From Lactiplantibacillus paraplantarum (lineage in GTDB: Bacteria; Bacillota; Bacilli; Lactobacillales; Lactobacillaceae), in the NCBI RefSeq assembly GCF_003641145.1, contig NZ_CP032744.1:558001-622000 (forward strand): a DNA stretch of 64,000 bases, written 5' to 3'. Both the position numbers and the translations under genes were made by a program. The notes under the pieces were generated by a model. The model worked only from the letters and a program-made list of their open reading frames with translations, searched no databases and was not told the DNA's origin. Below, one piece after another: positions 26,305 to 37,012 of the stretch (the stretch's first letter is position 1; each line of letters starts with the position of its first letter).

Positions 26305-28287
26305 TTAATTGAGTTCCTCGAGGGCCTCAGCTTGTTCAGTCCATTCGGTTTCAACTTGTTCCTGCTGGATCGTGATTGCGTCAAGCTCTTTCTGTAGATC
26401 TTGCAACTGACCAACATCAGCTGAAACTTCTGGTTGGGCCATTTTCGTCTGAATCTGAGTCGCTTGTGCATCAAGCGTTGTCATCTGTTCTTCTAAAGCA
26501 GCGACAGTGCGTTCAAGTTTACGTTTTTCTCGTTGCTGCTGCTTGCTAGCCTGATAATTTTGTTGGCCCGTCGAACGGGGAGTGGCAGTGGCTGCGCTAG
26601 TTGGGTCAGTGGCCCCAGCGCTGGCAGTTTCTTCAGCGGCCTGACTAGCAGCGGCTGCTGCGATTTCAGCCTGCTCCTGCTTTTTATCAATATAATAATC
26701 GTAGTCGCCCAAGAAGAGTTCAGTTCCTTCTGGTGAGACTTCTACGACACTGGTAGCAACTTGATTAATAAAATAACGGTCATGTGAAACAAAGAGTAGG
26801 GTGCCATCGAAATCGTTGAGGGCCACTTCTAACACTTCACGACTGTCAATATCTAAATGGTTCGTCGGTTCATCAAGAATTAAGAAGTTGTCGTTTTGCA
26901 TGGCGAGTTTAGTCAATAGTAACCGGGCCCGTTCGCCACCAGATAGTGCGTGAACGGGTTTATCAACGTCTTCTCCAGTAAAGAGAAAGCTTCCTAGGAT
27001 AGTCCGGATATCTTTTTCGGGCGTGGTTGGATGTTCATCCCATAGCTCACCCAATACCGTTTTCTTATCATTAAGGTTGCGTTGCTCTTGGTCATAATAA
27101 CCAGTGACGACGCCAGTGCCAAACACGGCCTGACCTTTAATGAATGGAATTTGGCCCAAAATACTCTTGAGGAAGGTTGATTTGCCAATCCCGTTCGGAC
27201 CGACGATGGCAATCGCTTCATGTTTTTTGACGCTGAGATTATCTGGTTCTGACAGGATCCGACCATCATAACCCACGGCAGCGTCTTTGACGGTCAAAAC
27301 GATGTTGCCACTTTGTTTGGCGGCGTGAAAGCCAAAGTGGGCCGTTTTCTCATCATTGTCAGGGCGATCAAGTCGGTCCATCTTAGCGAGTTGTTTGCGT
27401 CGGGCCTGGGCGCGTTTTGTCGTGGAAGCCCGCACAATATTACGGTTAACGAAGTCTTCAAGCTTACTAATCTCGGCTTGTTGTTTTTCGTAGTGTTTCC
27501 ACTGAGCTTGAATACGTGCCGCTTTTTCTTGAACAAACTGATCGTAGTTGCCGGTATAATGGACCATTTCATGGTGCGACAGGTCATAAACTTCATTAAC
27601 GACTCGGTCTAGGAAGTAACGGTCATGGCTGACAATAAGCAATGCGCCTGTATACGACTGTAAATAACTTTCTAGCCAAGTTAAAGTCTCAACATCCAAG
27701 TGGTTAGTTGGTTCGTCAAGAATAAGTAAATCGCGTTTTTCAAGTAATAATTTGGCGAGTGCTAGCTGCGTCTTTTGCCCACCTGATAGTTCAGTGACTG
27801 ATTTATCATAGACATCGGCGTCGAATTGAAATCCGTGTAAAACACCCCGGATTTCAGCTTGGTACCCGTAACCGTTTTTCTGCTGAAATTCTGTTTGAAT
27901 TTGGTCATAAGTTTTTAAAGTTTGTTGGTAGGCCTGTTCATCGTTCATGATAGCCGGATCACTGAGTTGATTTTCGAGTTGATGCATTCGGGTTTCAATT
28001 GCATGCAACTCGGCGAAGACGCTACTCATCTCTTCCCAGATTGTATTATGACTGTCTAGGCCTTGGTCCTGGGCCAAGTAACCAATTGTCAGTCCCTTGC
28101 GCATCGAAATCTGGCCTTCGTCAGGCACAGTCTCACCAGCAATCATTTTAAGTAAGGTTGATTTGCCGGCGCCATTGCGACCAACGAGGGCCACACGGGC
28201 GTGCTCTTGAATGTCCATTTGTACGTTATCGAACAAGACATCGGCACCAAAACGCCGCATAACCTGCTGTACTTGTAGTAAAATCAC
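26305..28287 (-). CDS. ABC-F family ATP-binding protein (YdiF type)
   Basis: 660 residues from a GTG start with AAAGGAG upstream. Two ABC domains in one chain: Walker A GRNGAGKST (about 36-44) and GPNGIGKST (about 361-369), with two LSGG signatures. There are no membrane segments. The linker between domains carries the charged, Arg-rich helix of ABC-F factors, and the C-terminus is an Ala/Thr-rich stretch followed by a coiled coil. ABC-F proteins bind the ribosomal E site and rescue stalled or antibiotic-blocked ribosomes. Its position next to tsaD and rex matches ydiF of B. subtilis. It is unlikely to be a dedicated resistance gene. Confidence 0.92.
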   Translation of the reverse strand: MILLQVQQVMRRFGADVLFDNVQMDIQEHARVALVGRNGAGKSTLLKMIAGETVPDEGQISMRKGLTIGYLAQDQGLDSHNTIWEEMSSVFAELHAIETRMHQLENQLSDPAIMNDEQAYQQTLKTYDQIQTEFQQKNGYGYQAEIRGVLHGFQFDADVYDKSVTELSGGQKTQLALAKLLLEKRDLLILDEPTNHLDVETLTWLESYLQSYTGALLIVSHDRYFLDRVVNEVYDLSHHEMVHYTGNYDQFVQEKAARIQAQWKHYEKQQAEISKLEDFVNRNIVRASTTKRAQARRKQLAKMDRLDRPDNDEKTAHFGFHAAKQSGNIVLTVKDAAVGYDGRILSEPDNLSVKKHEAIAIVGPNGIGKSTFLKSILGQIPFIKGQAVFGTGVVTGYYDQEQRNLNDKKTVLGELWDEHPTTPEKDIRTILGSFLFTGEDVDKPVHALSGGERARLLLTKLAMQNDNFLILDEPTNHLDIDSREVLEVALNDFDGTLLFVSHDRYFINQVATSVVEVSPEGTELFLGDYDYYIDKKQEQAEIAAAAASQAAEETASAGATDPTSAATATPRSTGQQNYQASKQQQREKRKLERTVAALEEQMTTLDAQATQIQTKMAQPEVSADVGQLQDLQKELDAITIQQEQVETEWTEQAEALEELN

Positions 28288-28380
28288 GCTTTATTAAGCT
28301 CCTTTCACATTTGATTCGTGACATAATTGTAGCATATTGCAACGGTTTGCCCAATTATTTGGAATAATAAGTAATTATTA

Positions 28381-28409
28381 TTTCACAAAGTCGTAGGTTA
28401 TGCTAGAAT
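28381..28409 (+). promoter_or_regulatory. Promoter of rex
   Basis: TTTCAC and extended -10 TGCTAGAAT are separated by 17 bases. TTCACAAA occurs at 28382 and again at about 28422. These resemble right half-sites of the Rex operator (TTGTGAA-N4-TTCACAA), so weak autoregulation is possible. Confidence 0.55.
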
Positions 28410-28454
28410 AGTGTCAGCAAATTCACAAACTTTTATATAGGAGGACGCGTCCGA

Positions 28455-29132
28455 ATGGCAGAAACAAAAATTCCACGGGCAACGGCAAAACGGTTACCGA
28501 TTTATTACCGCTACTTGAATATTTTACTAGATGCAGATAAGAAGCGGGTATCATCAACCGAGTTGTCCGAGGCGGTTAAAGTAGATTCAGCAACGATTCG
28601 GCGAGACTTTTCGTATTTTGGGGCGCTCGGTAAACGAGGGTATGGATACGATGTTGAAACGTTGCTTGCATTTTTTAAAAAGATTTTGAACCAAGACACC
28701 TTAACGAACGTTGCCTTGATTGGGGTCGGAAATTTAGGTCACGCCTTATTAAACTTCAATTTTCACAAAAATAGTAATGTCCGAATTTCAGCAGCCTTTG
28801 ATGTTAACGAGGCGATTGCCAATACGGTTCAAAGCGGGGTGCCAGTGTACCCAATGACTGAGTTGAAGAAGCAATTGATCGAACAACAGATTGAAATTGC
28901 AATTTTGACAGTCCCAACGACGGTCGTTCAGGAAATTACGGATGATTTGGTTGATGCTAACGTGAAGGGAATCATGAACTTCACGCCGTTACGAATTTCG
29001 GTTCCAGAAACAGTCCGGGTTCAAAACGTTGACTTGACCAATGAATTGCAAACATTGATCTACTTTATTGAGCATTATGGGCAGCAATTGGGCGAAACCG
29101 GTCATGACGATCAGAATGAGACGCAAGACTAA
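28455..29132 (+). CDS. rex: Redox-sensing transcriptional repressor Rex
   Basis: 225 residues. The N-terminal winged helix includes [14 protein letters not shown] and [14 protein letters not shown]. The Rossmann NAD(H) domain starts at [13 protein letters not shown] (about 86-98). Rex leaves DNA when the NADH/NAD+ ratio rises and controls fermentation and NADH-oxidising genes. AGGAGG precedes the ATG. An NADH oxidase gene lies at 59035, but no clear full Rex operator was seen there. Confidence 0.96.
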   Translation: MAETKIPRATAKRLPIYYRYLNILLDADKKRVSSTELSEAVKVDSATIRRDFSYFGALGKRGYGYDVETLLAFFKKILNQDTLTNVALIGVGNLGHALLNFNFHKNSNVRISAAFDVNEAIANTVQSGVPVYPMTELKKQLIEQQIEIAILTVPTTVVQEITDDLVDANVKGIMNFTPLRISVPETVRVQNVDLTNELQTLIYFIEHYGQQLGETGHDDQNETQD

Positions 29133-29167
29133 GTCACTGTCTTAGTTTAGATATTATATAGTAAAAG

Positions 29168-29203
29168 AAGGTGCCCCGGGACTGGTTCCCAGAGCACCTT
29201 TTT
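29168..29203 (+). terminator. Terminator after rex
   Basis: AAGGTGC...GGGA and TCCC...GCACCTT form a two-part stem followed by TTTTT. Confidence 0.8.
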
Positions 29204-29271
29204 GTGTCAGCTTTTTACTTAAAAACAAGGGTTTAATGACGGCTTCAGCTATTGAGAGCTGCTAGTTTGGA

Positions 29272-29916
29272 TTAATGCAGTAATCCAAACAGTGTTGGTA
29301 ATACGACCGATGCATTCATTAAGATGTGGGCGGTCATAGAAGTTTGAATACGACCAGTATGTTGGTATAGCCAACAGAATAAGAGGCCGATAAATGCGTA
29401 TAGAATAAAGTGACCATCCGCGTGTGCGAAGCTAAATAGGACGCTCGCAATTAAGGCTGCTCCAATCTTACCAGTGACTGCGCTAAGATTACCGAAGATA
29501 ACTTTGCGAAAGACGATTTCTTCCATGATTGGGGCCCCGATAATGATTGCTAGGAAAAAGGCCGGGTATTGCTGGCCAACTGTCAAGAGCGTAGTGGTGT
29601 TAGTTGAGGCGGTTGACTGGCCTAATAATGCAGTGATTTTTAGAATAATTAATTGGCCGACGATGACGAGCACGAGTCCGATCAATCCCCAAAGAATGGT
29701 TTTGCTCCAATTGCTGGGATGCTTTTCAATCACATTTTTAGCCTTCATTCGGCTAGCTAACCAAATGAGCAGGACAGCACCGACCAAGTAATCAACTGTT
29801 TGAATGACGAATACTTGAGAACCAAGTTGATGAAAAGCGGTAACTAAAACGCTTGGTAGTGCGTAAATAATAAAGTAAATAATGAGAATAAAGATTGATT
29901 GGCGGCGATTGACCAT
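29272..29916 (-). CDS. CPBP intramembrane metalloprotease (YdiL type)
   Basis: 214 residues from ATG at 29916 (TTG at 29919 is an alternative). It has about six hydrophobic segments. Motif 1 EEIVFRKVIF (EExxxR, about 137), motif 2 FSFAHAD (FxxxH) and motif 3 HILMNAS (HxxxN) are the catalytic signature of CAAX/CPBP proteases (Abi family). The substrate is unknown. It sits divergent from groES, the same place as ydiL in B. subtilis. The likely promoter (TATAAT at 29974-29979) has a CtsR operator in its spacer, suggesting heat-stress control. Confidence 0.9.
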   Translation of the reverse strand: MVNRRQSIFILIIYFIIYALPSVLVTAFHQLGSQVFVIQTVDYLVGAVLLIWLASRMKAKNVIEKHPSNWSKTILWGLIGLVLVIVGQLIILKITALLGQSTASTNTTTLLTVGQQYPAFFLAIIIGAPIMEEIVFRKVIFGNLSAVTGKIGAALIASVLFSFAHADGHFILYAFIGLLFCWLYQHTGRIQTSMTAHILMNASVVLPTLFGLLH

Positions 29917-29973
29917 CAACTCACGTCCTTTTAAAAGTTAAATTTAAGTTGCGTAGCGGTAACTGTAATTTTC

Positions 29974-30002
29974 ATTATAGTCGATTTGACATTCTTTGAC
30001 TA
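29974..30002 (-). promoter_or_regulatory. Promoter of the CPBP protease gene
   Basis: On the minus strand TAGTCA and TATAAT are 17 bases apart. The CtsR-type repeat 29985-30001 lies within the spacer and -35. Confidence 0.5.
29985..30001. promoter_or_regulatory. CtsR operator between CPBP gene and groES
   Basis: On the minus strand it reads AGTCAAA-GAA-TGTCAAA, a tandem heptamer with the 3-bp spacer that defines the CtsR site (consensus RGTCAAANNNRGTCAAA, one base off). Confidence 0.75.
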
Positions 30003-30019
30003 ATAATTGACAAATTACT

Positions 30020-30047
30020 TGCAATCTTGAATTAAAATGATATAGTT
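30020..30047 (+). promoter_or_regulatory. Promoter of groES-groEL
   Basis: TTGCAA and TATAGT are separated by 16 bases, directly upstream of the CIRCE operator. Confidence 0.6.
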
Positions 30048-30057
30048 GACAATGTAA

Positions 30058-30084
30058 TTAGCACTTGGAACTACGGAGTGCTAA
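30058..30084. promoter_or_regulatory. CIRCE operator (HrcA site)
   Basis: TTAGCACTT-N9-GAGTGCTAA differs from the consensus TTAGCACTC-N9-GAGTGCTAA at one base. It lies just before the groES ribosome site, where HrcA represses groESL until heat shock. Confidence 0.95.
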
Positions 30085-30108
30085 AAAAGAATAAATGGAG
30101 GGATTCAC

Positions 30109-30393
30109 GTGTTAAAACCATTAGGAGATCGCGTTATCTTGCAACAACAAGAAGAAGAAGAACAAACAATTGGTGGGATTGTCATTGCCAATAACGCCAA
30201 GGAAAAGCCCCAAAGCGGGAAGGTTGTTGCCGTCAATGACGGTCGTGTTTTAGATAACGGGACAAAAGTTGACCCCAGCGTGAAGGTCGGCGATCAAGTA
30301 TTATTCGATAAGTATGCCGGTACCGAAGTCAAGTATCAAGGTGCTAAGTACTTGGTATTGCACGAAAAAGATATCGTTGCAATCGAAGACTAA
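30109..30393 (+). CDS. groES: Co-chaperonin GroES
   Basis: 94 residues, the standard length. The mobile loop that docks on GroEL ([20 protein letters not shown]) is at about 16-35. It caps the GroEL ring and encloses the folding chamber. The start is GTG at 30109 after GGAGG. Dual control by HrcA (CIRCE) and CtsR is indicated by the sites upstream. Confidence 0.98.
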   Translation: MLKPLGDRVILQQQEEEEQTIGGIVIANNAKEKPQSGKVVAVNDGRVLDNGTKVDPSVKVGDQVLFDKYAGTEVKYQGAKYLVLHEKDIVAIED

Positions 30394-30439
30394 TCCATTT
30401 AAATTGCGCAACTTAAAATAAATTAAATTCATGAGGTGA

Positions 30440-32074
<1,635 letters not shown>

Positions 32075-32089
32075 ACAAATCGTAACATT

Positions 32090-32122
32090 AAGCACTTACT
32101 CGGCTGAGTAAGTGCTTTTTTA
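32090..32122 (+). terminator. Terminator after groEL
   Basis: AAGCACTTACTC-ggct-GAGTAAGTGCTT plus T run. Confidence 0.95.
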
Positions 32123-32204
32123 GTGCTGTTAGGGTGTGAATCGACTAGAATAAAGGTATTGATTTATCCATATCAGAGCGGTAGGATTAGTCGTTAACGC
32201 AAAA

Positions 32205-32277
32205 TGCGGGTGCAGCGAAGTACCCGGTAGTTCAACTGGTAGTATTTATTAAGTCAAAGTAGTAGAATCTACTTTGA
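32205..32277 (+). other. Hairpins in the leader of the KimA-like transporter gene
   Basis: CGGGT...ACCCG (about 32208-32226) and TCAAAGTAG-TAGAAT-CTACTTTGA (32254-32277, perfect 9-bp stem). The second is not followed by T, so it is not a terminator. It does not obviously match the known ydaO c-di-AMP riboswitch. Confidence 0.4.
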
Positions 32278-32324
32278 TTCAGCTTACTTGGGATAATTAT
32301 TTTGGAAATAAAGGAGTTATTATC

Positions 32325-34160
32325 ATGTGGCGTTATTTAAAACGGTTAGTTATTGGGAAACCGTTAAAAACCATGGACGAGGGTGGGCAGGCGCTCACTA
32401 AGTTCAAGGCACTGGCGCTGCTGTCGTCAGATGCGCTATCATCGGTGGCTTATGGTACTGAACAGATTACGACTGTCTTGATTACCCTTTCAGCGGCCGC
32501 GCTGATGTATCAATTGTACGTGGCGGCGCTTGTGTTAGTGCTGTTGTTTGCTATTACGATGTCGTACCGACAAATTATTCGGGCTTATCCATCTGGCGGT
32601 GGCGCCTACGTGGTTGCAAGTACGAACTGGGGACGGCCAGCCGGATTAGTTGCCGGGGGATCACTGCTGGTTGATTATATGTTGACTGTCGCGGTTTCTG
32701 TGACTTCTGGTACTGAGGCGATTACGTCGGCAATTCCGGCGTTAGCCAATTACCAAGTGCTAATTGCGGTACTGATTGTGATTGCCATTATGGCATTGAA
32801 CTTACGTGGAATGCGTGAGTCCGCATCGTTCTTAACATTTCCCGTTTACTTTTTCATTATTATGATTATCGGTATGATTCTCTGGGGCGTTATGAATATT
32901 GCGAGTGGTAACTTAACTTACCATGCATCGGCAGCCGTTGGAGCACCCGTCCAGGGTATGACGTTAGTGCTGTTTTTACGGGCCTTCTCGTCTGGGTCGT
33001 CATCACTGACTGGGGTGGAAGCCATCAGTAACGCGGTGCCGAATTTCAAACGGCCTAAACGTAAAAATGCAGCCAATACGTTAGCCATCATGTCATTAGT
33101 CTTGGCGGTCTTCTTTGGTGGTATTACCTATTTAAGTTATTACTTAGGTGTTAAACCGCAAGCGGATAATACTGTCTTGTCACAAATTGCAACGGCAGTC
33201 TTTGGTCATGGCTTGTTCTACTACTTGTTACAATTAGCGACAGCGCTAATCTTAGCAGTCGCGGCCAACACTGGTTTCTCGGCTTTCCCAATCTTGGCAT
33301 ATAACTTAGCTAAGGATAAATTTTTGCCACATGCATACATGGATCGTGGGGATCGCTTAGGTTACTCTAATGGGATTATCTCGTTGGCTGTTGGGGCAAT
33401 TGCCTTGATTTTCATTTTCCATGGTAAGACGACGCTATTGATCCCACTATATGCGGTCGGGGTGTTTGTGCCATTTACATTATCTCAATCTGGGATGATT
33501 ATTCATTGGCTACGTGAACGTGGTCAATGGTGGTGGATGAAGGCGGCGGTGAACTTACTTGGGGCGCTGATTTCGTTGCTCTTGGTGGTTTTCCTATTCT
33601 TGCTACATTTCGGCAATGTCTGGCCATACTTGATCGTGATGCCACTCTTGCTCTACATGTTCTACCGGATTCACGTGCATTACAACCGAGTGGCTGCCCA
33701 ATTGCGAGTGGTTGCGAAGGAAAAAGCGGCGATTCATGATTATGATGGTGCAACGGTAATCGTTCTTGTCTCCAATGTGACGCGGGTAACGGCCCAAGCG
33801 GTTAACTACGCGCGGTCGATTGGGGATTATGTGATTGCCATGCACGTTTCTTTTGATGAAAACCCGGAAAAGGAACATAAGACGGCAGCGGAATTTAAAG
33901 AAACCTTCCCGGACGTACGGTTTGTGGATATTCATTCTTCATACCGCTCAATTGCAACGCCGACACTGCGCTTCTGCGATGTGATTGCAAAACGCGCGGC
34001 GGAGCGGAATTTCTCGACGACGGTGCTCGTACCACAATTTGTACCGAAGAAACCTTGGCAAAATATTTTGCATAACCAAACTAGTTTGCGGTTGCGGGCG
34101 GTATTAAATTCGCGGGAAAATATTATTGTTTCAACTTATAACTATCATTTAAAAGAATAG
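32325..34160 (+). CDS. KimA-like potassium/APC-superfamily transporter
   Basis: 611 residues from ATG at 32325 after AAGGAG. The upstream extension of the frame lacks a good site. About 12 hydrophobic helices occupy the first 450 residues, followed by a soluble C-terminal domain (USP-like, ATVIVLVSNVTRVTAQAVNY). The N-terminus RLVIGKPLKTMDEGGQALT and ALLSSDALSSVAYGTEQI closely resemble B. subtilis KimA (YdaO), a high-affinity K+ importer inhibited by c-di-AMP. The older name is amino acid permease. Potassium as the substrate is an inference from similarity. Confidence 0.82.
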   Translation: MWRYLKRLVIGKPLKTMDEGGQALTKFKALALLSSDALSSVAYGTEQITTVLITLSAAALMYQLYVAALVLVLLFAITMSYRQIIRAYPSGGGAYVVASTNWGRPAGLVAGGSLLVDYMLTVAVSVTSGTEAITSAIPALANYQVLIAVLIVIAIMALNLRGMRESASFLTFPVYFFIIMIIGMILWGVMNIASGNLTYHASAAVGAPVQGMTLVLFLRAFSSGSSSLTGVEAISNAVPNFKRPKRKNAANTLAIMSLVLAVFFGGITYLSYYLGVKPQADNTVLSQIATAVFGHGLFYYLLQLATALILAVAANTGFSAFPILAYNLAKDKFLPHAYMDRGDRLGYSNGIISLAVGAIALIFIFHGKTTLLIPLYAVGVFVPFTLSQSGMIIHWLRERGQWWWMKAAVNLLGALISLLLVVFLFLLHFGNVWPYLIVMPLLLYMFYRIHVHYNRVAAQLRVVAKEKAAIHDYDGATVIVLVSNVTRVTAQAVNYARSIGDYVIAMHVSFDENPEKEHKTAAEFKETFPDVRFVDIHSSYRSIATPTLRFCDVIAKRAAERNFSTTVLVPQFVPKKPWQNILHNQTSLRLRAVLNSRENIIVSTYNYHLKE

Positions 34161-34173
34161 TAACTTGATATTG

Positions 34174-34207
34174 AAACTCGGCATAGCTGCCGAGTTTTTA
34201 TTTTTAT
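34174..34207 (+). terminator. Terminator after the KimA-like gene
   Basis: AAACTCGGCA-tagc-TGCCGAGTTT followed by TTATTTTT. Confidence 0.92.
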
Positions 34208-34311
34208 GTCATAATATGAGTGACTGAGGTTATAATTTAGATGCTGAACTAGCTAGATAGCAGTAAATATGAATGAATTGTGTTGCCTTTACTAAGTTTT
34301 AGTGAAGCAAG

Positions 34312-34340
34312 TTGTCAAGTGTCATTGGGATTTGTATAAT
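34312..34340 (+). promoter_or_regulatory. Promoter of tagO
   Basis: TTGTCA and TATAAT with a 17-base spacer, 34 bases before the tagO ATG. Confidence 0.8.
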
Positions 34341-34374
34341 TATCATAATAGAGTGAGAAGGGAGTTACGCACAA

Positions 34375-35472
34375 ATGATCAGATTTGAAATCCTAGTAAG
34401 CCTAGTGGCGACCATGATACTTTCTGCGATCTTGACGCCGTTTGTGCGGAAACTTGCATTTAAAATTGGGGCCGTGGACAAACCAAATGTTCGCCGAGTT
34501 AATAAGATTCCGATGCCGACAATGGGTGGTTTAGCAATTTTTATTTCCTATACCATTGGTACGACTGTGCTGTATCTCATGCACCAGTTTCCCAGTCGCA
34601 TTTTTTTCGCACTGCTCGGTGGGGAACTGATTATCATTGCCACTGGTATTATCGATGATATTTATGAATTAAAGCCACGTCAGAAAATGTTAGGAATTAC
34701 GTTAGCCGCCTTAGAGGTTTACTTTATTGGTGGCGTGCGGATGACAACTTTTACTTTCCCACTGTTGGGACTGATTCACTTTCAGTGGTTGAGTCTACCA
34801 GTAACCTTGCTGTGGATCTTAGCAATCACGAACGCGGTGAATTTAATCGATGGGCTAGATGGATTAGCCACTGGCGTTTCGATAATTTCACTAAGTACGA
34901 TGGGGATTATTGGTTTGTTTTTCCTAAATGCCAATATGTTTGTTTCCTTATTAATCTTTACGTTAGTTGCCGCGATGATCGGTTTTCTACCCTATAATTT
35001 TTTCCCAGCCAGGATTTATCTGGGAGACACTGGTTCACTGTTTATTGGGTTCATGACCGCAGTATTCTCATTGTTTGGTTTAAAGAATGTGACCTTGATT
35101 TCAGTTGGTATTCCAGTCATGATCTTGGGAGTTCCGATTACGGATACGGTTTACGCAATGATTCGGCGCATCTTGAATAAGAAGCCAATCTCACAGGCGG
35201 ACAAGCACCATTTACACCACCGCTTGATGCAATTAGGACTGACCCATCGTCAGACCGTGATGGTGATTTACGGTATTGCGCTCATCTTTTCGTTTATTTC
35301 ATTGTTGTATCCGATCTCGTCAATCTGGGGTTCCGTTTTGCTAACAATCGGATTATTATTTGGTTTAGAACTATTCGTGGAGGCCATCGGATTAGCTGGC
35401 GATAATCGCCAACCGTTATTAGATTGGATCAAACGGACCGTAGCGCGGTTAACGTCCAAGAGTAATCACTAG
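34375..35472 (+). CDS. tagO: Undecaprenyl-phosphate GlcNAc-1-phosphate transferase TagO
   Basis: 365 residues with about ten membrane helices. The MraY/WecA family motifs are DKPNVRRVNKIPMPTMGG (about 36-53), NAVNLIDGLDGLA (catalytic Asp), LGDTGSLFIGF, and the cytoplasmic HHLHHRLMQLGL. It starts wall teichoic acid (and some polysaccharide) synthesis by putting GlcNAc-1-P on undecaprenyl phosphate. It is monocistronic, with its own promoter and terminator. Confidence 0.95.
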   Translation: MIRFEILVSLVATMILSAILTPFVRKLAFKIGAVDKPNVRRVNKIPMPTMGGLAIFISYTIGTTVLYLMHQFPSRIFFALLGGELIIIATGIIDDIYELKPRQKMLGITLAALEVYFIGGVRMTTFTFPLLGLIHFQWLSLPVTLLWILAITNAVNLIDGLDGLATGVSIISLSTMGIIGLFFLNANMFVSLLIFTLVAAMIGFLPYNFFPARIYLGDTGSLFIGFMTAVFSLFGLKNVTLISVGIPVMILGVPITDTVYAMIRRILNKKPISQADKHHLHHRLMQLGLTHRQTVMVIYGIALIFSFISLLYPISSIWGSVLLTIGLLFGLELFVEAIGLAGDNRQPLLDWIKRTVARLTSKSNH

Positions 35473-35496
35473 CAATTAAAAATTATTGAAATGTTA

Positions 35497-35535
35497 CAGG
35501 CATCCACCGGTTGGTTAGCGGGGATGCCTGTTTTT
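35497..35535 (+). terminator. Terminator after tagO
   Basis: CAGGCATCC pairs with GGATGCCTG over about 16 bases, followed by TTTTT. Confidence 0.88.
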
Positions 35536-35567
35536 AGTTAATTATCGTTAAGTTCGCTTAGCTAGAC

Positions 35568-35633
35568 TTTACCAAAACTATACAAGAAATTTACACAATC
35601 GTCATTCACAATTTACAAACGATTAGTAAGATT
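35568..35633 (+). promoter_or_regulatory. PhoP-box array upstream of the solitary pstS
   Basis: Successive 11-bp units begin TTTACC, TATACA, TTTACA, GTCATT, TTTACA, TTAGTA, with only the fourth poor. A -10-like TAAGAT lies at about 35627-35632. A leader of roughly 145 bases follows before the ATG, including TGATG-ttgctc-CATCA. Confidence 0.7.
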
Positions 35634-35785
35634 AAGCATGTTCCGAAGCAATCAACAATGTGTACCCATCGGACGGTGATGTTGCTCCATCACTTGTCGT
35701 AGCACTCCTACCCAGTTTTGCTATGATGGTTTGCCATGTTGGTTGCTTAATTTTGATAGTCAATTGAAGAAGGGGAGTTTCAATT

Positions 35786-36691
35786 ATGAAAAAAGCACTG
35801 ACACTCGGCGCATTAGCAGTAACGATGACCGTTTTACTAGCTGGTTGCGGCAGTAGCTCAGCCACGAGCACGAAGAATACTAGTAGCAGTGGTAGCGGTA
35901 GTTCTAAGACCACTAAGATTGTGGCAACTGGTTCAACAGCGCTACAACCACTGGTGGAACAGGCTGGCCAGGCGTACCAGAATGAACATACCAATGTCAC
36001 CATTAACGTTCAGGGTGGTGGTTCTGGTGCTGGCTTGAGTCAAGTCGCTAAGGGTTCAGTCAATATTGGGAACTCTGACTTATTTGCGCAAGATCAAAAA
36101 GGATTAGATGCCAAAGGGTTAGTTGATCATAAAGTGGCCGTTGTGGGGATGGCCCCGGTTATTAATAAGGATGCCAATGTCACCAATGTTTCTAAAGAAC
36201 AACTAGTCAAGATTTTCCAAGGTAAGATCACTAACTGGAAAGAAGTTGGTGGTAAGGATGAAAAAATTACCGTGGTTAACCGGGCACAAGGTAGTGGGAC
36301 CCGTGCAACGTTTGAAAAATGGGGTTTAGACAATGCTAAGGTGGCCACTAGTCAAGAACAAGATTCTAATGGAACTGTTCAAAAAATTGTTAGCACCACA
36401 CCAGGTGCCATCAGTTACTTGGCCTTTTCATACGTCAAGAGTGATGTTCAGGCGCTTTCAATCGATAATGTCAAACCAACGGAAGCTAACGTTGCCACGA
36501 ACAAGTGGAAGATTTGGGCATACGAACACATGTATACTAAGGGCCAACCAACTGGGGAGTTGAAGAACTTCTTAACATACATGACGTCGAAAGCTGTTCA
36601 AGGGAGCCTAGTTAAGAAATTAGGGTACATTCCGCTGACTTCGATGAAGGTTGATCGCGGGCAATCAGGTGCGATTACTGATCTAAAATAA
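35786..36691 (+). CDS. pstS: Phosphate-binding lipoprotein PstS (solitary copy)
   Basis: 301 residues. A signal peptide with lipobox LLAGC (Cys at about 21) and a Ser/Thr linker precede the phosphate-binding domain: VATGSTALQPLVEQAG, GSGAGLSQVAKG, VNRAQGSGTRATF carry the phosphate-contacting residues. It is closely related to the product of 48159. The gene stands alone, between its own Pho-type promoter and a terminator, so it can raise binding-protein levels apart from the permease genes. AAGGGGAG precedes the ATG. Confidence 0.94.
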   Translation: MKKALTLGALAVTMTVLLAGCGSSSATSTKNTSSSGSGSSKTTKIVATGSTALQPLVEQAGQAYQNEHTNVTINVQGGGSGAGLSQVAKGSVNIGNSDLFAQDQKGLDAKGLVDHKVAVVGMAPVINKDANVTNVSKEQLVKIFQGKITNWKEVGGKDEKITVVNRAQGSGTRATFEKWGLDNAKVATSQEQDSNGTVQKIVSTTPGAISYLAFSYVKSDVQALSIDNVKPTEANVATNKWKIWAYEHMYTKGQPTGELKNFLTYMTSKAVQGSLVKKLGYIPLTSMKVDRGQSGAITDLK

Positions 36692-36703
36692 ATAATGATA
36701 GCT

Positions 36704-36733
36704 AAAAAGTCGAGCAGATGCTCGACTTTTTTT
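36704..36733 (+). terminator. Terminator after the solitary pstS
   Basis: AAAAGTCGAGCA-ga-TGCTCGACTTTT with extra T. The following 280 bases to yigZ hold no gene, only a CACCCGTA/TACGGGTG hairpin at the yigZ stop. Confidence 0.93.
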
Positions 36734-37012
36734 GTGAACACGGCTAAGACAGCTGTGTGGTATTAATGGCTAGTAAGAAAACGTCTGAGTAACTAGTAAA
36801 ATGGCGCTGGTGATTGGAAAAATTAGTTATTAAGTAAGCTAATCATAAACACTTGGACTTGAAACAACTAATTTAGCGTTACTATCCAAAAGTAAGATGA
36901 ATGCTCAAAGTCGCTTGTTTTAGTTGAATCTGAAAAGACCAATCTTTTTCAAAGTTAGCATGCACACTAATGTGGCTACTGCTTGTCAACAGGAGCACCC
37001 GTAAGCAGACAT

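Noticed and set aside
26305..28287. Antibiotic-resistance ABC-F protein
   Set aside because: Its chromosomal position next to tsaD and rex is that of the housekeeping ydiF gene. Nothing suggests a transferred resistance determinant.
32205..32277. c-di-AMP (ydaO) riboswitch before the KimA-like gene
   Set aside because: The stems are short and the conserved sequence blocks of that class could not be recognised by eye.
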